From contig DCIR01000058.1 in NCBI GenBank assembly GCA_002317155.1, positions 1-49,654 of the forward strand: 49,654 nt of DNA, in the 5' to 3' direction. Shown here piece by piece: positions 16,332 to 23,772 of this stretch. This DNA comes from Lachnospiraceae bacterium UBA1721. Its GTDB lineage: Bacteria; Bacillota; Clostridia; Lachnospirales; Lachnospiraceae. Made by a program: the position numbers and the translations under genes. The notes under the pieces were generated by a model. It was not told the origin of the DNA. It ran no database searches and saw only the letters and a list, made by a program, of their open reading frames with translations. Position 1 is the first letter of the stretch, and each line of letters begins with the position of its first letter.

Positions 16332-16925
16332 ATGCCTTCAAACAAGAATTATTTTGAAATAATGCAGACACAGGAACCGTATGTAAGCAGACATTTCGAT
16401 ATGCCCAGAGAAAAGCAGCAGGTGGCAAAGAGACTACTTAGAGAATTGGATAATCTCGGGGAAGATCAGGGAGAAAGAAGAGCAGAAATATTAAAGGAAC
16501 TCTTCGGTACGTATCATCCGCTTGCATTTCCGGGAAAGAATTTTATGTGTGATTATGGATTTAATATTCATTTTCATGGTCTTGCAGTAATTAATTATAA
16601 CGTAGTAATGTTGGATACCTCTCCAATCAATATCGGTGCGGGAGCGTTTATTGCACCCGGGGTATGTCTGGCTTGTTCGGGACATGCTATTTTAGCTGAA
16701 CAGCGATGCCAGGGTATCGGTACATCGGCACCGATCACGCTCGAGGATAATGTATGGATAGGAGCTAACGCTACTGTTATAGGTGGTGTTACTATAGGTG
16801 AAGGGTCCGTAATAGGTGCAGGAAGCGTAGTAATACATGATATTCCTGCAGGTGTTATAGCGGCAGGCAATCCCTGCAAGGTTATCAGACCCATAACAGA
16901 AGCGGACAGACTCAGTCTCGACTGA
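16332..16925 (+). CDS. Sugar O-acetyltransferase (LacA/Maa-like hexapeptide repeat)
   Basis: 197 residues from ATG 16332, with AGAAGGGGATTAGCTAAA upstream; the longer frame to 16260 has no ribosome site. An N-terminal Mac domain (AKRLLRELDNL, about 25-60) is followed by left-handed beta-helix hexapeptide repeats (NYNVVMLDTSPINIGAG, WIGANATVIGGVTIGEG, VIGAGSVV) and GNPCKVIRP at the end. These enzymes acetylate sugars from acetyl-CoA, perhaps detoxifying sugars that build up. It lies between GH31 and GH43, presumably in the same operon. Confidence 0.88.
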   Translation: MPSNKNYFEIMQTQEPYVSRHFDMPREKQQVAKRLLRELDNLGEDQGERRAEILKELFGTYHPLAFPGKNFMCDYGFNIHFHGLAVINYNVVMLDTSPINIGAGAFIAPGVCLACSGHAILAEQRCQGIGTSAPITLEDNVWIGANATVIGGVTIGEGSVIGAGSVVIHDIPAGVIAAGNPCKVIRPITEADRLSLD

Positions 16926-17018
16926 TAGACATACTGTACACGCTTAGATGATATCGTTTTAGTATTAACAATGCCTACGAGGCAAATATATAATCATTTT
17001 CTTATGATGGAGGAATTT

Positions 17019-17954
17019 ATGGCAGAAAATAAGACTTTTGGAACTAATCCTATTTGCAGATCAATCTATACAGCAGATCCGGCTCCTATGGTTTATGGAG
17101 ATACACTTTATCTCTATACTACACATGATGAGGATGAGTTGATTAATGATTTCTATACAATGTTTGACTGGAGATGCTTCTCTACCAAGGATATGGTTAA
17201 CTGGACCGACCATGGTAAGATTTTCTCACTTGATGACATAGAATGGGCTGACGACAGAGCATGGGCACCTCAGGCTATAGAGCGTAACGGTAAGTTTTAT
17301 CTGTATTGTCCTGTACATAAGAAGGATGGCGGAATGGCCATTGCTGTCGGTGTATCAGATAGTCCGGTAGGTCCTTTTAAGGATCTCGGATATCCGCTTG
17401 TTGATGAGGGCGACTGGAATGATATAGACCCTACTGTTTTCATTGACGATGATGGACAGGCATATCTTTATTTCGGTAATCCTGAGCTTAGATATGTGAA
17501 GCTCAATGAGGATATGATTTCATATGATCAGGAAGTGGGCGTAGGACGTATTCCCATGACTGTTGAGTCATTTGGTAAGGGTAGTCACATGACAGGTACC
17601 ACCTATGGTGAGGGTCCTTGGTTCTATAAGAGAGATGGAATTTATTATATGGTATATGCGGCATTTGCTGCAGCTGCTGAAGGCGAGCATAAGAACGAGC
17701 ATTTTGCATATTCTACATCGACAGGTCCCACCGGTCCCTGGGTATATGGCGGAGTGCTGATGGAGGAAGGCCCTTGCTTTACCAATCATCCCGGAATCTG
17801 TGATTTCAAGGGTCATTCATATCTGTTCTATCACACCGATGAACTTCCCGGAGGAAGTCTTTTCCACAGAAGTGTATGTGTTGCAGAGTTCAAGTACAAC
17901 GCAGACGGATCAATAGATACTGTGGCAAAATGTGATGGTGTAAACGCGATATAA
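17019..17954 (+). CDS. GH43 family beta-xylosidase/alpha-arabinofuranosidase
   Basis: 311 residues from ATG 17019 with GATGGAGGAATTT upstream; upstream in-frame ATGs lack such a site. Five-bladed propeller with the three GH43 acids: Asp20 (TADPAPMVYGD, base), Asp137 (NDIDPTVFIDDDG, pKa modulator) and Glu198 (TYGEGPWFYKRDG, acid). Lengths near 310 residues without extra domains are typical of intracellular GH43 members that act on arabino-xylo-oligosaccharides. No signal peptide. Last gene of the xylosidase block; a terminator follows at 17969. Confidence 0.88.
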   Translation: MAENKTFGTNPICRSIYTADPAPMVYGDTLYLYTTHDEDELINDFYTMFDWRCFSTKDMVNWTDHGKIFSLDDIEWADDRAWAPQAIERNGKFYLYCPVHKKDGGMAIAVGVSDSPVGPFKDLGYPLVDEGDWNDIDPTVFIDDDGQAYLYFGNPELRYVKLNEDMISYDQEVGVGRIPMTVESFGKGSHMTGTTYGEGPWFYKRDGIYYMVYAAFAAAAEGEHKNEHFAYSTSTGPTGPWVYGGVLMEEGPCFTNHPGICDFKGHSYLFYHTDELPGGSLFHRSVCVAEFKYNADGSIDTVAKCDGVNAI

Positions 17955-17968
17955 AATGATATAATTAC

Positions 17969-18012
17969 AAAGACGCTGTTTTGACTTTCACAGGTCAAGC
18001 AGCGTCTTTTTA
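17969..18012 (+). terminator. Rho-independent terminator after GH43
   Basis: AAAGACGCTG (17969-17978) pairs with CAGCGTCTTT (18000-18009); a T-run follows. A second inner stem (TTGAC/GTCAA) lies in the loop. Confidence 0.85.
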
Positions 18013-18132
18013 CTATTAATATCTTTGATTATTATGTTATTTAGAGTTTTGGCTATTTATTGAAAATATATCATGATCAAAGCTGTCATATATTATGTAG
18101 AGACAATACATAATAGAACGTGTGGAGGTATT

Positions 18133-19365
18133 ATGAAAAAGATAAATTCATTTCATGGAAAAACAGTCATATGTCTGATGATGGCGGTAATTATGGTACT
18201 ATGCTTTGCGTTGGTCGGATGTGGCTATAAGCCTGACACAAACAGCAAAGCTTATAAGGAAATCAATGATATATCTAAAATAGCTGAAAAAGTGCGTGCA
18301 AAGGGAGCAAATATAGGTGACTACACTTATGGTGGCAGTTTCTATAATGTGAATCCGGAAGAACCCATTTTTGAGATATTTGTAAATCCTGTTGCAACAG
18401 ACGATGTAATGGATAAATATGTTGAACTTGTATTGAATATGCAGGAAGTTCTGATGGAGAACAAGGAGTATGTCAAGCTCGTAAAATCAGGAACTTCATA
18501 TTTTGTAGCATTAACCTGTCATAACAAGAATATCTATAACGCTGTACTTGATGGTAATATTAAGGCTGATGAATTAAAGGAAATTCTCTATGAGAATATG
18601 CAGGATGAGCGTGAGAAAGTAAGTGCTAAATTAGAAGAGCATTTTGACTACATTGATTCGTCAGATATATTCAAGAAAGACTCAGATGGAAATTATTATG
18701 TTGTCGTAGATACCAAGAACACAACAGCATCTTTAGATGAAATAATATCGGAATTGAAGCTGATTCAGACAAAAGACCCTATATCTTTTGAAGAGTCAAG
18801 GCATTATATTGGGTCATCAAGAATAATGGGTTATGTTGATGGATGCTTCAGGTTATATGCAGACAATTACGGTAATGATTTCGTCGATGATATAACGGGT
18901 GGCCCGGATGTGTTTGATATTGAATTTTGTTATGGTACACATTATATCTATACATGGGTTTATGATGATCTGCTTGATTTGTCAGAGTATTTTAATCGTG
19001 ACGATGATGTAAAAATAAGCTTTTCATATAATATATACGAAAATGGTAATGAATTGGTTCATATTGCCGTGGCAGAAGACATTGATGATGATACTTATGA
19101 GTACTCTGAAGAAGATGTTACAGGGGCTTTGTATGATTGCTATCAGGAACTGTTAGATCAATGTAGCAGGTATGGAATAGTATTAAATACTGATTTGGAA
19201 ATTGCGGGTAATTATAATATACCTACGGATACCTATATATGTGGTGTATCCGGTAGTGTTCCGCTGGATGAAGAGATTACGTATGATGAGTTTGCTTCTA
19301 TGATTAGCTTTGAACAGTCTTATTATTTTACCGGAATGTATAATCTTGAGGCGGACTGTTTATAA
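18133..19365 (+). CDS. Predicted lipoprotein, unknown function
   Basis: 410 residues from ATG 18133 after GTGGAGGTATT; the frame is open back to 18073 without a ribosome site. A lipoprotein signal with basic start, hydrophobic core and lipobox LVGC (Cys30) places it on the outer face of the membrane. The mature part is acidic with many Asp/Tyr residues and no motif I recognise. It lies between the GH43 terminator and an EamA transporter. Confidence 0.75.
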   Translation: MKKINSFHGKTVICLMMAVIMVLCFALVGCGYKPDTNSKAYKEINDISKIAEKVRAKGANIGDYTYGGSFYNVNPEEPIFEIFVNPVATDDVMDKYVELVLNMQEVLMENKEYVKLVKSGTSYFVALTCHNKNIYNAVLDGNIKADELKEILYENMQDEREKVSAKLEEHFDYIDSSDIFKKDSDGNYYVVVDTKNTTASLDEIISELKLIQTKDPISFEESRHYIGSSRIMGYVDGCFRLYADNYGNDFVDDITGGPDVFDIEFCYGTHYIYTWVYDDLLDLSEYFNRDDDVKISFSYNIYENGNELVHIAVAEDIDDDTYEYSEEDVTGALYDCYQELLDQCSRYGIVLNTDLEIAGNYNIPTDTYICGVSGSVPLDEEITYDEFASMISFEQSYYFTGMYNLEADCL

Positions 19366-19399
19366 TGACAGATAAATTGTAAGGAAGGTCAGTGAGTAT

Positions 19400-20353
19400 A
19401 TGTTGGCTGATAATTCTTTGGCTGGCAAAAAGGATAGTTTTTTTACAAAGACAATAGTAGTCTGGTTCGGTGCACTTATTTGCTGTGCCTTGTGGGGAAG
19501 TGCATTTCCCTGTATCAAGCTTGGCTACGGATGGTTTGAGATCGCTGCCGAAGATACGATGACACAGATGCTGTTCGCGGGTATCAGATTTGCTCTGGCA
19601 GGTGTGATGGCAATAGTGATCGGAAGTATAGCGCAGAGGAGATTTATATATCCTAAGAAAAAAACTTGGTTTAGAGTAGCTAAGCTGTCTTCGCTTCAGA
19701 CTATAGCCCAGTATGTATTTTTCTATATAGGTCTTGCACACACAACCGGAGTTAAAGCTTCGATTGTAGAAGGTGTAAATGTGTTTGTGGCAATTCTGGT
19801 GGCAAGTTTGATTTTTCGTATGGAGAAACTCACCGCTAAAAAGATAGTCGGAAGTATTATCGGCTTCGTGGGTGTTGTGCTCGTGAATCTGTCGGGAACG
19901 GATGCCAGTTTGCGGTTTAATCTATTGGGAGACGGTTTTATTTTTCTTTCAACAGTTGCATATGCATTTTCATCCGTACTTCTTAAGCGGTATTCCAAGG
20001 AAGATGATCCCATTGTGCTGAGTGGATATCAGTTTGTGTTTGGTGGAGCGGTAATGGCGGCGGTAGGAGTTATATTCGGTGGACGCCTTACTGTAATCAA
20101 TACCAAAGGAATATTGATGCTCATATATCTGGCTTTTGTATCGGCAGTCGCTTATTCATTATGGGGGATATTGGTTAAGTACAATCCGATTTCCAAGGTC
20201 GCAGTATTTGGATTTATGAATCCTGTATTCGGAGTTGTTTTGTCGGCGATATTGTTGCCTGAGGCATCCACTTTGGGGGTAATGAGTCTGGTTTCGCTGG
20301 CACTTATCTGTGTGGGTATATTTATCGTTAATTATGAAAAGCAAAAATCATAA
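19400..20353 (+). CDS. EamA-family (DMT superfamily) transporter
   Basis: 317 residues, ATG 19400 behind AAGGAAGGTCAGTGAGTAT. About ten hydrophobic helices in two EamA repeats; CCALWGSAFPCIKLGY in the first helix and the repeat ends (LASLIFRMEKLTAKK and LSAILLPEAST) are typical. Such proteins usually export amino acids or metabolites. The substrate is unknown. It sits just upstream of the TPP-controlled thi operon but before that promoter, so it is not obviously part of thiamine control. Confidence 0.85.
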   Translation: MLADNSLAGKKDSFFTKTIVVWFGALICCALWGSAFPCIKLGYGWFEIAAEDTMTQMLFAGIRFALAGVMAIVIGSIAQRRFIYPKKKTWFRVAKLSSLQTIAQYVFFYIGLAHTTGVKASIVEGVNVFVAILVASLIFRMEKLTAKKIVGSIIGFVGVVLVNLSGTDASLRFNLLGDGFIFLSTVAYAFSSVLLKRYSKEDDPIVLSGYQFVFGGAVMAAVGVIFGGRLTVINTKGILMLIYLAFVSAVAYSLWGILVKYNPISKVAVFGFMNPVFGVVLSAILLPEASTLGVMSLVSLALICVGIFIVNYEKQKS

Positions 20354-20400
20354 TCATATAGTGCGGATTGCTCAAATAATGCGTGCAAGTATCGTGCAAC

Positions 20401-20429
20401 TTGACATTGATTAAGGCATGACATAAAAT
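20401..20429 (+). promoter_or_regulatory. Promoter of thiEDC operon
   Basis: TTGACA (20401-20406), exact 17-base spacer, TAAAAT (20424-20429). The predicted start is near 20436, just before the TPP aptamer. Two CGTGCAA repeats (20382-20388 and 20393-20399) sit directly upstream, 11 bases apart. Confidence 0.75.
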
Positions 20430-20448
20430 ACAATCAATTGAGATAGAC

Positions 20449-20535
20449 AGGGGAGCTTGTAATTGCTGGCTGAGAGGAAGTTCTTAACTTCGACCCTTTA
20501 CCTGATACGGATAATGCCGTCGTAGGAAGTCATGT
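20449..20535 (+). ncRNA. TPP riboswitch aptamer (THI element)
   Basis: The conserved blocks of the thi-box are present: GGGGAGC, CTGAGAGG, GACCCTTTACCTGAT, GGATAATGCC and CGTAGGAAG. It senses thiamine pyrophosphate. Downstream are a hairpin (TACTGTTG 20539-20546 with CAGCAGTA 20579-20586) and a terminator (20605), so control is probably by premature termination when TPP is bound. Confidence 0.95.
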
Positions 20536-20604
20536 ATATACTGTTGGTGGGACTTTGAAATGTATGAGTCCGAATATACAGCAGTAGAAGAACAGATTTT
20601 TATG

Positions 20605-20632
20605 AGACACCGTTCAGGTGTCTTTTGTTTTA
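20605..20632 (+). terminator. Riboswitch-controlled terminator upstream of thiE
   Basis: AGACACC (20605-20611), loop GTTCA, GGTGTCT (20617-20623), then TTTGTTTTAT. It lies between the TPP aptamer and the thiE start, where the riboswitch expression platform is expected. Confidence 0.85.
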
Positions 20633-20691
20633 TATTGGCAGGACCAAAGAAAAATCATTCCACTTAGTGGCGTGGAGATATAATATAAGAT

Positions 20692-21339
20692 ATGAGCAAA
20701 TACAATTTCAGTGAAAAGAATATGAGACTCTACGCTGTTACAGACAGAGCGTGGGTTGGTGATAAGACATTGCTGTGGCAAGTTGAACAGGCTCTTGAGG
20801 GAGGCGTTACCTGTGTACAGATTAGAGAGAAGGATCTTGATGCAGATGCTTTCCTTGAGGAGGCAATTGCTATGAAAGAACTCTGCGACAGATACAATGT
20901 TCCGCTTATTATCAACGATAATGTAGATATTGCTGTGAAAATAGGTGCGGCAGGTGTTCATGTAGGACAGGGAGATACACCTGTTGAAGAGGTAAGGCGG
21001 ATAGCCGGAGATGATATAATAGTAGGTGTATCAGCTCGTACCGTAGAGCAGGCTAAGGCAGCAGCTGCGGGAGGCGCAGATTATCTTGGGGTGGGTGCTG
21101 TATTCGGAACCACAACCAAGCTTGATGCGAGACCTATTGAGCGCGAGACTCTTAAGGCGATATGCGATGCGGTAGATATACCGATCGTAGCTATTGGTGG
21201 AGTAAGTAAGGATAATATTTTGCAGCTTAAGGGTACCGGTGTAGACGGAGTAGCTGTTGTATCGGCAATTTTTGCTGCAGAGAATATCAAAAGCAGATGT
21301 GAAGAATTACGAAGCCTGACTGATGAGATGGTAAAGTAA
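20692..21339 (+). CDS. thiE: Thiamine-phosphate synthase ThiE
   Basis: 215 residues, ATG 20692 with GTGGAGATATAATATAAG upstream. It joins HMP diphosphate and thiazole phosphate to give thiamine phosphate. The TIM-barrel motifs of ThiE are clear: QIREKDLD, LIINDNVDIA, AGVHVGQGD, VGVSART, YLGVGAVFGT and IVAIGGV. Length is usual for the family. First gene of the TPP-riboswitch operon. Cytoplasmic. Confidence 0.97.
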   Translation: MSKYNFSEKNMRLYAVTDRAWVGDKTLLWQVEQALEGGVTCVQIREKDLDADAFLEEAIAMKELCDRYNVPLIINDNVDIAVKIGAAGVHVGQGDTPVEEVRRIAGDDIIVGVSARTVEQAKAAAAGGADYLGVGAVFGTTTKLDARPIERETLKAICDAVDIPIVAIGGVSKDNILQLKGTGVDGVAVVSAIFAAENIKSRCEELRSLTDEMVK

Positions 21340-21402
21340 TATAAAGCGGCAGACCGGGGGCACCACCTTGTGTCGCTATACAAAATTAATGTGGAGATTA
21401 GT

Positions 21403-22191
21403 ATGAAAACAGCATTAACAATCGCGGGAAGTGATTCCTGCGGAGGCGCCGGAATCCAGGCAGATATCAAGACGATGACCATGAATGGTGTATATGCCAT
21501 GAGTGCCATCACCGCTTTGACTGCGCAGAACACTACCGGCGTAACAGGAATATCAGAAGTTACTCCAGATTTTTTACAGCTTCAGCTTGATGCGGTATTT
21601 GAGGATATTTTCCCGGATGCTGTAAAAATCGGAATGGTTTCTTCATCAGCTCTCATAGAAGTGATTGCTGACAGACTTGTTTTTTGGAAAGCCGGTAATA
21701 TTGTTGTGGATCCGGTAATGGTAGCAACAAGCGGCGCAAGACTTATCAGCGAGGAAGCAGTTGAGGTGTTAAAAAACAGGCTTCTTCCGCTTGCAACGGT
21801 AGTAACACCCAATATCCCCGAGGCCGAGCTTTTGGCGGGTATGAGTATCACCGATGATAAGGAAATGATTCGTGCAGCTCAGCTTATCAGCGAGCAGTAC
21901 AATTGTGCAGTGTTATGCAAGGGCGGTCACAGCATTAATGATGCAAATGATTTGCTTTATTATGACGGAAAGTACGAGTGGTTTGAGGGAAAGAGAATCA
22001 ATAATCCCAATACACACGGAACGGGATGCACTTTATCCAGCGCAATTGCTTCAAATCTGGCAAAGGGAGAGAGCCTTAGCAATTCGATTAAGAATGCCAA
22101 GGAATATATCTCAGGGGCTCTCGCAGCAATGCTCGATTTGGGTAAAGGAAGCGGCCCTATGAATCATGCATTTGCAATTACAGAGAAGTGA
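21403..22191 (+). CDS. thiD: Hydroxymethylpyrimidine (phosphate) kinase ThiD
   Basis: 262 residues from ATG 21403 with GTGGAGATTAGT upstream; the frame extends to 21370 without a ribosome site. It phosphorylates HMP and HMP phosphate. Ribokinase-fold signatures: TIAGSDSCGGAGIQADIKT at the start, VVDPVM, GTGCTLSSAIA near residues 205-215. It supplies HMP diphosphate to ThiE and takes HMP phosphate from ThiC, encoded next. The stop is 52 bases before the thiC start. Confidence 0.96.
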   Translation: MKTALTIAGSDSCGGAGIQADIKTMTMNGVYAMSAITALTAQNTTGVTGISEVTPDFLQLQLDAVFEDIFPDAVKIGMVSSSALIEVIADRLVFWKAGNIVVDPVMVATSGARLISEEAVEVLKNRLLPLATVVTPNIPEAELLAGMSITDDKEMIRAAQLISEQYNCAVLCKGGHSINDANDLLYYDGKYEWFEGKRINNPNTHGTGCTLSSAIASNLAKGESLSNSIKNAKEYISGALAAMLDLGKGSGPMNHAFAITEK

Positions 22192-22243
22192 AACAGTTAA
22201 CAGTGTTTGCAGAATAAGATATCTGCCTGAAAGGAAAAGAAAA

Positions 22244-23557
22244 ATGAGAGACTACAAGACACAGATGGAAGCTGCCAAGAAGGGCATTATCACTCCCGAG
22301 ATGGAAATCGTTGCCAAGAAGGAGTACATGGATGTAGAAGTACTTAGAGAGAAGGTTGCATCAGGTGTGGTTGCAATTCCCTGTAACGTTAATCACAAGA
22401 GCATTTCTCCCGAAGGAATCGGTAGCGGACTTCGTACAAAGATTAATGTTAATCTCGGTATCTCAGGAGATGCCAAGGATTACAGTGTAGAGATGGAGAA
22501 GGTTGACCTTGCTATTAAGTTTGGTGCAGAGGCAATCATGGATCTTAGTAATTATGGTAAGACCAATACTTTCCGTACTCAGCTTATTGAGAAATCACCT
22601 GCAATGATTGGTACCGTTCCTATGTACGATGCTATCGGATATCTTGAGAAGGACCTTCTCGAGATTACAGCACAGGATTTTCTTAAGGTTGTACGCGCTC
22701 ATGCTGAGGAAGGTGTAGACTTTATGACTATCCATGCCGGAATCAATCGCAGAGCAGTAGAAGCTTTCAGAAGAGATCCCAGAAAGATGAATATCGTATC
22801 AAGAGGTGGTTCACTTCTTTTTGCATGGATGATGATGACCGGTAATGAGAATCCTTTCTATGAGTATTATGATGATGTTCTTGAGATCCTTCGCGAGTAT
22901 GATGTAACAATAAGTCTTGGTGATGCACTTCGTCCCGGATGTATTGATGATGCTACAGATGCAGGCCAGATTTCAGAGCTTATCGAGCTTGGAGCACTTA
23001 CTGAGCGCGCATGGGCTAAGGATGTACAGGTAATGGTAGAAGGTCCCGGACATATGGCTATGAATGAAATCGAGGCCAATATGAAGCTTCAGAAGAGAAT
23101 TTGCCACGGTGCTCCTTTCTATGTACTTGGACCTCTTGTTACCGATATTGCACCCGGATATGATCATATTACTTCTGCTATCGGTGGAGCGATTGCAGCA
23201 GCAAGCGGAGCAGATTTCCTTTGCTATGTAACTCCTGCAGAGCACCTTCGTCTTCCTGATGTTAACGATGTAAGAGAAGGTATCATGGCAAGTAAGATTG
23301 CAGCTCACGCGGCTGATATTGCAAAGGGTATTCCTCATGCAACAGATGCTGATAACAAGATGGCTGAAGCTCGTCACAAGGTTGATTGGGATGAGATGTT
23401 TAAGATTGCTATTGATCCTGAGAAGGCACAGGCGTATTTTGAGAGTACCCCTCCGACTGACAGACATACATGCTCTATGTGCGGTAAGATGTGCGCAGTA
23501 AGAACCACGAATATGATTCTTGAAGGTAAGAAGGTTGAGTTCTGCTCAGAAAAGTAA
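22244..23557 (+). CDS. thiC: Phosphomethylpyrimidine synthase ThiC
   Basis: 437 residues from ATG 22244 with GAAAGGAAAAGAAAA upstream; an earlier in-frame start would overlap thiD. This radical-SAM enzyme turns aminoimidazole ribotide into HMP phosphate. The C-terminal iron-sulfur motif CSMCGKMC is intact, with MTIHAGINRR, VMVEGPGHMAMNEIE and TDIAPGYDHITSAIGGA in the barrel. The length fits the short Firmicute form without the N-terminal extension. Codons are more biased than in neighbours, suggesting strong expression. Last gene of the operon. Confidence 0.97.
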   Translation: MRDYKTQMEAAKKGIITPEMEIVAKKEYMDVEVLREKVASGVVAIPCNVNHKSISPEGIGSGLRTKINVNLGISGDAKDYSVEMEKVDLAIKFGAEAIMDLSNYGKTNTFRTQLIEKSPAMIGTVPMYDAIGYLEKDLLEITAQDFLKVVRAHAEEGVDFMTIHAGINRRAVEAFRRDPRKMNIVSRGGSLLFAWMMMTGNENPFYEYYDDVLEILREYDVTISLGDALRPGCIDDATDAGQISELIELGALTERAWAKDVQVMVEGPGHMAMNEIEANMKLQKRICHGAPFYVLGPLVTDIAPGYDHITSAIGGAIAAASGADFLCYVTPAEHLRLPDVNDVREGIMASKIAAHAADIAKGIPHATDADNKMAEARHKVDWDEMFKIAIDPEKAQAYFESTPPTDRHTCSMCGKMCAVRTTNMILEGKKVEFCSEK

Positions 23558-23723
23558 TATTGAGAATATGACTAAAAGAAGATAATACTTTTTTCAGAGT
23601 GTTGATTGGTTCGGTGTTTGATATAAAAGATATCCTTTGCTATGCAGTGGGATGTGTGCTGTTGGGAGTTCACGAATTCGCTTTGGTACGACGCGGTCGC
23701 AAAGAAAAAGCATAATAAAAATG

Positions 23724-23762
23724 AAACGGCAAACTACTTGGTTGATAAGTGGTTTGCCGTTT
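23724..23762. terminator. Bidirectional terminator between thiC and hybrid kinase
   Basis: AAACGGCAAACTACTT (23724-23739) pairs with AAGTGGTTTGCCGTTT (23747-23762), 16 pairs with one G-U, around a 7-base loop. T-rich sequence lies on both outer sides, so it can end both converging transcripts. Confidence 0.85.
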
Positions 23763-23772
23763 GTATTATCGG

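Noticed and set aside
18133..19365. Lipoprotein as a sugar-binding protein of an ABC importer
   Set aside because: It has no solute-binding-protein features that I can see and no permease genes adjoin it.
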